From contig NZ_FNVT01000017.1 of the NCBI RefSeq assembly GCF_900108335.1, positions 124,001 through 188,000 of the forward strand: 64,000 nt of DNA, given 5' to 3'. Shown here in pieces: positions 17,613 to 25,479 of the stretch. The DNA is from Nonomuraea solani. GTDB taxonomy: Bacteria > Actinomycetota > Actinomycetes > Streptosporangiales > Streptosporangiaceae. Both the position numbers and the translations under genes were made by a program. Numbering within the stretch: the first letter of the stretch is position 1; every line of letters starts with the position of its first letter. The notes under the pieces were generated by a model. That model saw only the letters and a list, made by a program, of their open reading frames with translations. It was not told where the DNA came from and did no database searches.

Positions 17613-19432
17613 GGCCCGACGGGAATGGACGGGTGTGGCCCGGCGGGAGGCGGCGGATGCGGCCGGTGATGCTGGTGGCCACCCGGCTGGCCACGTTCGA
17701 CCTGCGCAGATACCTGATCGGCGCCCTGCTGTGGCTGCCGGTCCACGTCGTCCCGCTGGCCGGAGGGCTGGTGCTGCAGCGGGTCTTCGACCAGATCAGC
17801 GGCCACCAGCCGGCGGCCCTGCGGGCGACCCTGTGGTTGTGCGCGGCGTTCGTGGGCGTGGAGCTCGTCCGCGGGGTGATCATCGTCATCGCCTGGACGT
17901 ACGGGGTCTACTGGTGGAACGCCGCGGCGGTCCTGCTGCGGGCCAACGTGCTGCGCTCCATCCTCACCGCGCGCGGCCCGGCCGCCGCCCGGCTGCCGCA
18001 CTCCTCCGGCGAGGGCGTGGCCCGCATGCGCGACGACGTGGCCGACGCCGTGGACTTCACCGACGAGAGCGTCAGCCTGGTGGGCACGGTGCTGTTCGCC
18101 GCCGCGGCCCTGCCGATCATGGCCTCCGTCGATCCCGTCATCACGCTCGTGCTGGTCCTGCCGATGATCGTGGTGGGCGTGCTGAGCCGGACGATGCGGC
18201 GTACCGTGGCGAGACTGCACGGGCGGGCCAGGCGGCTCGGCGCGGCCGTCACGGCGTACGTGGGGGAGATCTTCGGCGGCGTGCTCGCGCTCAAGACCGC
18301 CGGCGCCGAGGCGGCGGCGCTGGAGCGGCTGCGCGCGCACAACCGGCGGCGGCGCGCGGCCGCGGTCAAGGACCGGCTGGCCACCGACCTGCTCGACGCC
18401 GTCACGACGACCACCGTCGAGCTCGGCATCGGGCTCGTCCTGCTGCTGGCCGCGCCCGCCATGGCCCGCGGCGACTTCACCGTGGGCGACCTCGCGCTGT
18501 TCACGAGCTATATCGGCTGGCTGACGGCCCTGCCGAGGACGATCGGGACGGTGCTCTACCGGCTGCCGCAGGCCGCCGTCGCCACCGAGCGGCTCACCCG
18601 GCTCATGGCCGCGTACGAGGACGCCGATGATCTGTCGCGGGGCGCCGACGTCTGGCTGCACCGCGATCCGCCGCCCCTGGCGCCGCCGCCCGAGCACGAC
18701 GAACCCCTTCGGGTGTTCGAGGCGCGCGGGGTGACCGTGCGCGGGGTGCTGCACGGGGTCGATCTGCGCGTCGAACGCGGCTCGTTCACGGTCGTCACCG
18801 GGGCCGTGGGCGCGGGCAAGACCACGCTGGTACGCGCCCTGCTCGGCCTCCTGCCCCTGGACGAGGGCACGATCACGTGGAACGGCACCCCGGTCGAGGA
18901 CCCGGGCACCTACCTGGTCCCCGGCCGGGCCGCCTACGCCGGTCAGGTGCCCAGGCTGTTCTCGGAGACCCTGCGGGAGAACCTGCTGCTCGGCCGGCCC
19001 GCGAGCGACGGCGCCGCCCGGCGGGCGCTGGAGCTGGCGGCGTTCGACCGGGATCTGGCGGCGCTGCCGGACGGGCTCGGCACGGTCGTCGGGCCGCGCG
19101 GCACCCGGCTGTCCGGCGGCCAGGCGCAGCGGGCCACGGTCGCCCGGGCCCTCGTACGCGAGCCCGACCTGCTCGTCGTGGACGACGTGTCGTCCGCGCT
19201 GGACGTCGAGACCGAGCGGCTGCTGTGGGAGCGGATCGCCGGGCGCGGCGGCCCGGAGACGGTCCTGGTCGTCTCGCACCGGCAGGCCGCGCTCGAACGC
19301 GCCGACCAGGTGATCGTCCTGGACCGCGGCCGGGTCGCCGGGCGGGGCCGGCTCGGCGACCTGCTGCGGGACTGCCCGGAGATGCGGCGCCTGTGGCACG
19401 CCGAACAGATCGCCGAAGCGGAAGAACGCTGA
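17609..19432 (+). CDS. ABC exporter half-transporter (TMD-NBD) 2
   Basis: A 607-aa partner of the preceding half-transporter. The GTG at 17609 overlaps the upstream stop (GTGA), but an ATG at 17657 preceded by GGGAGG is also plausible. Several hydrophobic helices precede an NBD with Walker A GAVGAGKTT (near 400), canonical signature LSGGQAQR (near 500), Walker B LLVVDDVSS and VVSHRQAAL. Asp replaces the usual catalytic Glu after Walker B (VVDDVSS), while the partner keeps Glu (LDEAS) but has a poor signature. The pair is therefore complementary, as in heterodimeric exporters. It is the last gene of the operon, 39 nt before the sirtuin gene. Confidence 0.86.
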   Translation: MRPDGNGRVWPGGRRRMRPVMLVATRLATFDLRRYLIGALLWLPVHVVPLAGGLVLQRVFDQISGHQPAALRATLWLCAAFVGVELVRGVIIVIAWTYGVYWWNAAAVLLRANVLRSILTARGPAAARLPHSSGEGVARMRDDVADAVDFTDESVSLVGTVLFAAAALPIMASVDPVITLVLVLPMIVVGVLSRTMRRTVARLHGRARRLGAAVTAYVGEIFGGVLALKTAGAEAAALERLRAHNRRRRAAAVKDRLATDLLDAVTTTTVELGIGLVLLLAAPAMARGDFTVGDLALFTSYIGWLTALPRTIGTVLYRLPQAAVATERLTRLMAAYEDADDLSRGADVWLHRDPPPLAPPPEHDEPLRVFEARGVTVRGVLHGVDLRVERGSFTVVTGAVGAGKTTLVRALLGLLPLDEGTITWNGTPVEDPGTYLVPGRAAYAGQVPRLFSETLRENLLLGRPASDGAARRALELAAFDRDLAALPDGLGTVVGPRGTRLSGGQAQRATVARALVREPDLLVVDDVSSALDVETERLLWERIAGRGGPETVLVVSHRQAALERADQVIVLDRGRVAGRGRLGDLLRDCPEMRRLWHAEQIAEAEER

Positions 19433-19471
19433 AGCACCGTGGCGGAGGAGCACACCGGTGGCTGAGGCACC

Positions 19472-20314
19472 ATGGAGGATGTGACATCAAGCACCATGCG
19501 GGTGGCGGAGCTGGCCGAACTGGTCGCCCAGGGAGGCGTGGCGGTGCTCAGCGGGGCCGGCCTGTCGACCGAGTCGGGCATCCCCGACTACCGGGGGCCG
19601 ACGGGCCTGGCCAGGAAGGCCGAGCCGATGACCTACCAGCGGTTCGTCGGCAGCGCCGAGGCGCGGCGGCGCTACTGGGCGCGCAGCCACGTCGGCTGGC
19701 GCCAGATCGGCCTGGCCCGGCCCAACGACGGGCACCGGGCCGTGGCCGAACTGGAGCGGCGCGGCCTGCTGGCCGGCATCGTCACCCAGAACGTGGACGG
19801 CCTGCACCAGGCGGCCGGGGCGCGCCGGGTGATCGAGCTGCACGGCGGGCTCGACCGCGTCGTCTGCCTGTCGTGCCGGGAGCGCACCCCCCGCGCCGAG
19901 CTGGAACGCCGCTTCCTGGAGGCCAACCCGGACTGGGCGGCCAGCGGCCGGATCAACCCCGACGGCGACGCCGTGCTCACCGACGAGCAGGTCGCCGGGT
20001 TCCGCGTGGTCGACTGCACCGGCTGCGGCGGGCTGCTCAAGCCCGACGTGGTGTTCTTCGGCGAGAACGTGCCCAAGCCGCGCGTGGACGAGTGCTTCTC
20101 CATGGTCGGCGGGGCGCGGGCGATGCTCGTGCTCGGCTCGTCGCTGGCGGTCAGGTCAGGGCTGCGGTTCGTCACGAGGGCGGCCGCGCTCGGCCTGCCC
20201 ATCGCGATCGTCAACCAGGGCCCGACCGGCGGCGACGGCGACGCCGCGCTCACCCTCGACGCCCCGCTCGGCCGTACGCTGACCGATCTCACCACCAGGC
20301 TCACGGCAGAATAG
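19472..20314 (+). CDS. NAD-dependent protein deacylase (sirtuin)
   Basis: A 280-aa Sir2-family protein. It shows the NAD-binding GAGLSTESGIPDYRG, the TQNVDGLHQAAG motif and the catalytic histidine in IELHGGLDRVVC. Zinc-binding cysteine pairs lie in CLSC and CTGC, followed by LKPDVVFFGENV and the nucleotide-binding LVLGSSLAV. It removes acyl groups from protein lysines using NAD+. The start is uncertain among ATG 19472, GTG 19481 and ATG 19496. It follows the exporter operon on the same strand and is followed within 5 nt by the YchJ-like gene, so the two may be cotranscribed. Confidence 0.92.
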   Translation: MEDVTSSTMRVAELAELVAQGGVAVLSGAGLSTESGIPDYRGPTGLARKAEPMTYQRFVGSAEARRRYWARSHVGWRQIGLARPNDGHRAVAELERRGLLAGIVTQNVDGLHQAAGARRVIELHGGLDRVVCLSCRERTPRAELERRFLEANPDWAASGRINPDGDAVLTDEQVAGFRVVDCTGCGGLLKPDVVFFGENVPKPRVDECFSMVGGARAMLVLGSSLAVRSGLRFVTRAAALGLPIAIVNQGPTGGDGDAALTLDAPLGRTLTDLTTRLTAE

Positions 20315-20319
20315 GGATC

Positions 20320-20694
20320 ATGTCTGCGCACACCTGCCTCTGCGGCCTGCCCGTCCCCTACCCGGCCTGCTGCGGCAAACTGCACCGGGGCGAGGCCGCG
20401 ACCACGGCCGAGCAGCTCATGCGCTCCCGCTTCACCGCGTTCGGGGTCGGTGACGAGACCTACCTGCTGCGCACCTGGCACCCGTCCTCCCGCCCGCCTC
20501 ACATCGGCCTGGACAAGCGGGTGCGGTGGGTGCGGCTGGAGGTGCTCGAAACCACCGGCGGCACCGTCGTGCACACGGAGGGGACGGTCCGCTTCCGCGC
20601 CCACTATGTCGACCGCGGCAAGCCGGGCGAGATGGAGGAGAACAGCAAGTTCGTCCGCGTCGAGGGCCAGTGGATGTACGCCGGCATGGCGTAG
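20320..20694 (+). CDS. YchJ-like (UPF0225) SEC-C motif protein
   Basis: A 124-aa protein. The N-terminus has the metal-binding pattern CLCGLP-PACCG seen at the ends of SecA and in YchJ proteins, followed by the family motif AEQLMRSRFTAF, TWHPSSRP and a FRAHY segment typical of the NTF2-like fold. Function is not established in the family. It starts 5 nt after the sirtuin stop and ends 4 nt from the end of the convergent GH2 gene. Confidence 0.88.
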   Translation: MSAHTCLCGLPVPYPACCGKLHRGEAATTAEQLMRSRFTAFGVGDETYLLRTWHPSSRPPHIGLDKRVRWVRLEVLETTGGTVVHTEGTVRFRAHYVDRGKPGEMEENSKFVRVEGQWMYAGMA

Positions 20695-20698
20695 CCGC

Positions 20699-22513
20699 TC
20701 AGTCCCTGGGCGAGGTCCGTTCGATGGCCGCCGGGCGTCGCTGGGCGGCGCGGATGCGGGAGACGTCCAGCTTGCTCGTACGGTCGAAGCGGTAGATGCC
20801 GTTCTGCTCCTGGAAGACGTCGGTGAGCTGCGTGTAGCAGTAGCCGAACATCCGGGGGTCGTCCAGCAGCACCCCGACCAGCCCGGCGAACCGTTCCTGG
20901 AGCTCCTCCTCGCTCGTGGGCCGCTCGCCGTATCCCCAGGAGTTCTCCTCGGGACGCGCGTCCGGGTTCCACCAGATGCCGCCGAACTCACTGCAGAAGT
21001 ACGGCTGGCCCTGGTACGGCACCGACCACGCCGTCCCGTCGGGGTCGGCGTTGACGTACGGCCTCCCGTCGGCCAGGCCCGCCATCAGCTTGCCGAACGC
21101 CACGGGATCCTGCTCGTAGCAGTGCGAGTCATAGACGTCGGCGCCGGGCACCCGGTGCGCGTAGCCGGAGGCGTCGACCACCGGCCGGGTGGGGTCGGCC
21201 GCCTTGGTGGCCAGGTACATACCCCAGGTGACGTCGTCGAGCACGGTGATCTGGTCGGTCGTCCTCTGCCACGTCTCGTTGAGCGGGCACCAGCCGACGA
21301 TGGAGGGGTGGGAGTAGTCGCGCTCGACCGCCTCCAGCCACTGGGTCACGAACGACGCGGTCGGCCGCTGGTTGTCGCCGGCCGGGCCGCCGGTGCGGGC
21401 GCCCCAGTCGCCGAACTCGCCCCAGACCAGGAAACCCGCCCGGTCGGCGTGGTAGAGGTAGCGCTCCTCGAACACCTTCTGGTGCAGCCGGGCGCCGTTG
21501 AACCCGGCGGCCACGGCCAGCTCGATGTCGTGGCGCAGGGCCTCGTCGGACGGCGCGGTCATCAGGCCGCCGGGATGGTAGCCCTGGTCGAGGACCAGCC
21601 GCTGGAAGAGCACGTCGCCGTTGAGCAGGACGGCGTGCCCGTCGATGGTGACCGAGCGCAGACCGGCGTAGCTCTGCGCGGTGTCCACCACGGCGCCGTC
21701 GCCGTCGAGCAGGTCGATACGCAGGTCGTACAGGTGCGGGTCCTCGGGGGACCACGGCCGTACCCGGTCCTCCGGCAGCGGCAGCCACACCTCGGGGGTG
21801 AGGTCGAGGTCGGCGCGTGCCCGTGCCGACGCGACGTCGCCGTGCCGGTCCGAAATCGTCACCTGGACGCGGTGCCCCGGCCGGTTCGCCGACACCGGCA
21901 CGGTCACCCGGAACGCGGACGCCGCGACGTTCGGCGTGATCCGCGGCCGGCCCAGGTGCGTGCCGGGCACGGGCTCGCACCACACCGTCTGCCAGATGCC
22001 GGTGGTGCGTCCGTAGAGCGCGCCGGTGCCCTCGAAGCTGGTCGCCTGCTTGCCGCGCGCCTGGGGGCCGGAGCGGGAATCGCGGGCGCGCACGACGACG
22101 GTGTACGCGTGCGCAGGATCGGCCACGGCGGCCAGGTCACAACTGAACGAGGTGAACCCGCCCCGGTGCCGGCGGACCTCGACCCCGTCCACCCACACCG
22201 TGGCGTCGTGGTCGACCGCCTGGAAGTGCAGCAGCACCCGCCGCCCGGCCCAGTCCTCCGGCACCCGGACGGTACGCCGGTACCAGACGGCCGGATGGAA
22301 GTCCGGGTCGCCGATGCCGGACAGTTCGGACTCAGGGCAGAACGGCACGACGATCTCGCCGGTCAGGTCCCGATCGAGCAGGCCGCGCTCCAGCCCGGAG
22401 TCGCCGGCGTCCCGCTCGAACTGCCAGGTTCCGTTCAGGCACCGCCACGCGGTACGGACGAACTGCGGTCGCGGGTATTCAGAGCGGGGGACGATCTCGG
22501 ACACGTTGCTCAC
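20699..22513 (-). CDS. Glycoside hydrolase family 2 (exo-beta-glycosidase)
   Basis: About 604 aa, with the jelly-roll sugar-binding, Ig-like and TIM-barrel order of GH2. The acid/base is the Glu in WCPLNETWQ and the nucleophile the Glu in YFCSEFGGIWW. WVDGVEV and FNGARLHQKVFEERYLY are further family landmarks. No signal peptide, so it should act in the cytoplasm on imported oligosaccharides. I prefer a GTG at 22513, 13 nt after the permease stop; the longer frame from 22543 would overlap that gene. It is the last gene of a LacI-permease-permease-GH2 unit. With the divergent sulfatase, a sulfated glycan is a plausible substrate; beta-galactosidase versus beta-glucuronidase cannot be decided. 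Confidence 0.85.
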   Translation of the reverse strand: MSNVSEIVPRSEYPRPQFVRTAWRCLNGTWQFERDAGDSGLERGLLDRDLTGEIVVPFCPESELSGIGDPDFHPAVWYRRTVRVPEDWAGRRVLLHFQAVDHDATVWVDGVEVRRHRGGFTSFSCDLAAVADPAHAYTVVVRARDSRSGPQARGKQATSFEGTGALYGRTTGIWQTVWCEPVPGTHLGRPRITPNVAASAFRVTVPVSANRPGHRVQVTISDRHGDVASARARADLDLTPEVWLPLPEDRVRPWSPEDPHLYDLRIDLLDGDGAVVDTAQSYAGLRSVTIDGHAVLLNGDVLFQRLVLDQGYHPGGLMTAPSDEALRHDIELAVAAGFNGARLHQKVFEERYLYHADRAGFLVWGEFGDWGARTGGPAGDNQRPTASFVTQWLEAVERDYSHPSIVGWCPLNETWQRTTDQITVLDDVTWGMYLATKAADPTRPVVDASGYAHRVPGADVYDSHCYEQDPVAFGKLMAGLADGRPYVNADPDGTAWSVPYQGQPYFCSEFGGIWWNPDARPEENSWGYGERPTSEEELQERFAGLVGVLLDDPRMFGYCYTQLTDVFQEQNGIYRFDRTSKLDVSRIRAAQRRPAAIERTSPRD

Positions 22514-22526
22514 TTTCTCAATGGGG

Positions 22527-23369
22527 TCAGGATTTGACGGCACCGGCGATGCCCTCGACGAAGTAGCGCTGCAGCGCGATGAACAGGGCGACGACCGGCA
22601 GTAGCGAGATCGTCGCCGCGGCGGCCATGCCGCCCCAGTCGGTGGTGTTCTCGCCCACGAAGGCGAGCATGCCGACGCTGACGGTGCGCAGGTCGGGCCG
22701 GGAGAAGGTGAAGACCAGCGGCAGGAAGAACGCGTTCCAGGTGGACAGGAACGTGAGCACGGTGACGGTGGCCGTGACCGGCTTGGCCAGCGGCAGCATG
22801 ATGCGGAAGAAGACGGTCCAGAAGCCGGCGCCGTCGAGGAGCGCGCTCTCGGTCAGCTCCTTGGGGATGCCGCGGAAATAGCCGGAGTAGAGCAGGATCG
22901 CGGCCACGTTCGCGGCGCCCGACATCGCCAGGATCATGCCGGTCAGCGAGTTCAGCATGCCGAGCTTCTGGGCGATGTCGACCAGCGGGATGATGGTGTA
23001 GCCGGACGGCACGAACAGCGTGGCGACCAGGAGTCCCATGACGATCTTGCGGCCGCGGAAGTCGTGGCGGGCGAGGGCGTAGCCGGCCATGGCGCACCGG
23101 ACGACCACGATCACCACCGTGCACACGGTGACGATCACGGTGTTGAGCAGATATTTCCCGAACTGCGCCTCGCCCCACGCGCGCTCGTAGTTGTCCCACG
23201 CCAGGGTCTCCGGCAGCAGGTCGAGCCCCTTGGTGAACACCTCGGCCGACGTCTTCAGCGACGCCGACACCATCCACAGGAACGGGTAGATCCAGATCAG
23301 GCAGCCGATGGCGAGCACGGCGGCGGCGATCCACCAGGGCAGCCGGCGCAGCGCCTTGGCGGGGTTCAT
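22527..23369 (-). CDS. Carbohydrate ABC transporter permease (MalG type)
   Basis: A 280-aa inner-membrane permease with six predicted helices. The cytoplasmic EAA loop reads ELTESALLDGAGFWTVFFRIMLPLAKP, split here as ELTESALLDGAG then RIMLPLAKP. The C-terminus is of MalG type (ALQRYFVEGIAGAVKS). The ATG at 23369 overlaps the upstream permease stop by 4 bp (ATGA). It pairs with the MalF-type permease and the divergently encoded lipoprotein (25480-26943). No ATPase gene is nearby. Confidence 0.93.
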   Translation of the reverse strand: MNPAKALRRLPWWIAAAVLAIGCLIWIYPFLWMVSASLKTSAEVFTKGLDLLPETLAWDNYERAWGEAQFGKYLLNTVIVTVCTVVIVVVRCAMAGYALARHDFRGRKIVMGLLVATLFVPSGYTIIPLVDIAQKLGMLNSLTGMILAMSGAANVAAILLYSGYFRGIPKELTESALLDGAGFWTVFFRIMLPLAKPVTATVTVLTFLSTWNAFFLPLVFTFSRPDLRTVSVGMLAFVGENTTDWGGMAAAATISLLPVVALFIALQRYFVEGIAGAVKS

Positions 23370-24295
23370 GCCGCTCTCCTGGCCTTGCGGGTGGCGCGGA
23401 CCGCGAGCAACTGCAGCAGGCCGACGACGCAGATGAACAGGCCGAACAGGACGGCGGCCGCCGACGCGTACCCGAGCCGGGGGATCGTCGCGGCGAAGGC
23501 CCACCGGTAGATGTACACCTCGATCACCTCGGTCGAGTAGAACGGGCCGCCCCCGGTCATGGTCAGCACGAGGTCGAAGACCTGCAGCGACGCCTCGATC
23601 GACAGCAGGGTGATGATGACCAGGAACGGCTTGAGCAGCGGCATGGTGATGTGGCGCAGGATGGCGAGGGCGCCGGCGCCGTCGAGGCGCGCCGCCTCGT
23701 ACACCTCAGCCGGCACGGTCTGCAGCGCGGCCAGCCAGTAGACCAGGGTGATCCCGAACCACTTCCACACGTAGACGGCGATCGTCGTGCCCAGGGCCGT
23801 CGACGACTGCCCGAGGAAGTCGATGCCGTCCGGCGCCAGACCGGCCTCGCGCAGCGCGGTGTTCACCGGGCCGCCGGCCGGGTCGAAGACGAACTGCATG
23901 ACCACGCCGACGATCGCCGTGGTGGTGACCACCGGCAGGAACAGGGCGGTCCTGAACAGGTTGCGCAGCGGCATGTGGGGCGAGTTGAGCACGATCGCGA
24001 TCAGCAGCGTGGCCAGCACCTGGACGGGCACCGCGACGAGCATGAACGTCAGCGTCAGCCGGAACGAGCTCCAGAACATCGGGTCGGCCAGGACCTCCTG
24101 GTAGTTGGCCAGGCCGATGAACGTCGCCCCGGCGTCGAACCCGTTCCAGTCGGTGAGCGAGTAGACGTAGCTGCCGACGATCGGGTAGACGGTGAACGCG
24201 CCGTACAGCAGGACGGTCGGGGTCAGGAACAGCCAGACGTACAGGGTGGTGCGGTCGCGGCGCCGTCGCGCCGCGGACGGGAGCGCGACGGTCAT
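23366..24295 (-). CDS. Carbohydrate ABC transporter permease (MalF type)
   Basis: A 309-aa permease with a first helix at about 20-45 (YVWLFLTPTVLLYGAFTVYP), five further hydrophobic segments and an EAA-loop core EVYEAARLDGAGALAILRHI. The ATG at 24295 overlaps the stop of the LacI gene by 4 bp, and its own stop overlaps the next permease, so the three are translationally coupled. Start chosen over an upstream in-frame ATG inside the LacI gene. Confidence 0.93.
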   Translation of the reverse strand: MTVALPSAARRRRDRTTLYVWLFLTPTVLLYGAFTVYPIVGSYVYSLTDWNGFDAGATFIGLANYQEVLADPMFWSSFRLTLTFMLVAVPVQVLATLLIAIVLNSPHMPLRNLFRTALFLPVVTTTAIVGVVMQFVFDPAGGPVNTALREAGLAPDGIDFLGQSSTALGTTIAVYVWKWFGITLVYWLAALQTVPAEVYEAARLDGAGALAILRHITMPLLKPFLVIITLLSIEASLQVFDLVLTMTGGGPFYSTEVIEVYIYRWAFAATIPRLGYASAAAVLFGLFICVVGLLQLLAVRATRKARRAA

Positions 24296-25329
24296 TCGCC
24301 GGCCTCTGGAACGCCCGCGGTGCTCTCGTCGATCATCAGCCGCCACGGCGCCTCAAGCTGCACGGCCGGGCTCTTGTCGCCTTCGACGCGCTCCAGCAGC
24401 CGGGTCACGGCGAGCTCGGCGATCCGCGCCTTGTCGGGGACGACGGTGGTCAGCGGCGGGGTGGCGAACCGGCCCTCGTCGATGCCGTCGAACCCGGCGA
24501 CGGCGACGTCCTGCGGCACCCGCAGCCCCCGGGCCAGCACCGCCCGCATCGCCCCGAGCGCGAGCAGGTCGTTGTAGCAGAACACCGCGTCCGGCGGCTC
24601 GGCCAGGTCGAGCAGGCGCTCCATGGCGTCCCGGCCGTCCTGGCGCTGGTAGCGTCGCACGCGCACGGTCAGCTCGGGCCGGATGGGCAGGCCCGCCTCG
24701 GTCAGCGCCTGCTCATATCCGGCCGACCGATGCGCGGCCGTCGCCCGGGCCGGCCGGCCGGCCGACGCCTTCGGTCTGTGCGGTACGCCGATGGCGGCGA
24801 TCCTGGTCCGGCCCAGCGAGATCAGGTGCTCCGTCGCCGCCTTGGCCGCGGCGGTGTCGTCGATGGCGACGTGGTCCACGCCCTCCACCTGCACCTCGCC
24901 CAGCATCACCGCCGGGCAGTCGCCCGCCCAGCTGCGCAGCTCGTCCTCGGTCAGGCCGAGCGGGCTGAAGATGAACCCGTCGAACAGGGCCGACCGGTCC
25001 CGCCGCATCAGTATCTGCCGCTCGCGCTCCGCCGACCCCTCGGTGCGGTCGAGGAGCACCGTGTAGCCGCGCTCCTCGGCCTGGTCGACCACGTGGGCGG
25101 CCAGTTCGGTGAAGTACGGCACGTCCAGCGGCAGGACCAGGGCCAGCAGGTTGGAGCGCCCCCGGTTCAGGCTGCGCGCCGCCAGGTTGGGCCGGTAGTC
25201 GAGTTCGTCCAGGGCCCGTTGCACCTGGGCGCGGGTCTCTTCGGACACGTAGGCGAAGTTGTTCACGACGTTGGAGACGGTCCGTACGGAGACTCCCGCC
25301 CGGCGCGCCACGTCACGTTGTGTCACCAC
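24292..25329 (-). CDS. LacI-family repressor of the GH2/sulfatase locus
   Basis: A 345-aa regulator. The N-terminal HTH reads TQRDVARRAGVSVRTVSNVV with the hinge helix RPNLAARSLNRGRSN. It is followed by a periplasmic-binding-like sensor ending in VAGFDGIDEGRFATPPLTTV. It starts the minus-strand unit with two permeases and GH2 and faces the binding-protein/sulfatase unit. Three palindromes in the 150-bp divergent gap are its likely operators, giving control of both units and of itself. The effector is probably an imported sugar. Confidence 0.92.
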   Translation of the reverse strand: MVTQRDVARRAGVSVRTVSNVVNNFAYVSEETRAQVQRALDELDYRPNLAARSLNRGRSNLLALVLPLDVPYFTELAAHVVDQAEERGYTVLLDRTEGSAERERQILMRRDRSALFDGFIFSPLGLTEDELRSWAGDCPAVMLGEVQVEGVDHVAIDDTAAAKAATEHLISLGRTRIAAIGVPHRPKASAGRPARATAAHRSAGYEQALTEAGLPIRPELTVRVRRYQRQDGRDAMERLLDLAEPPDAVFCYNDLLALGAMRAVLARGLRVPQDVAVAGFDGIDEGRFATPPLTTVVPDKARIAELAVTRLLERVEGDKSPAVQLEAPWRLMIDESTAGVPEAGE

Positions 25330-25383
25330 AGTCGTTCACCCTCCTGTCGGGAGTCGAGGACACCAAGTTGCTGAAGAAGAGTC

Positions 25384-25431
25384 TTGCCGCGCGGCATGCC
25401 GCGTGGCAAGAATGAGTTTGCCACGCGGCAA
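25384..25431. promoter_or_regulatory. Three LacI-type operators in the divergent gap
   Basis: The sites are TTGCCGCGCGGCAT (25384-25397), ATGCCGCGTGGCAA (25396-25409) and TTGCCACGCGGCAA (25418-25431). All share TGCC-[G/A]CGC/T-GGCA with a central CG, the LacI-family layout. The first two overlap by 2 bp (centres 12 bp apart), while the third is centred 22 bp further, two helical turns away. They lie 55-100 bp from both divergent starts. Confidence 0.8.
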
Positions 25432-25479
25432 CATCGATTAACCAGACCTTCACGGCCGCGGGGGTGAAAGGCAGGACCG

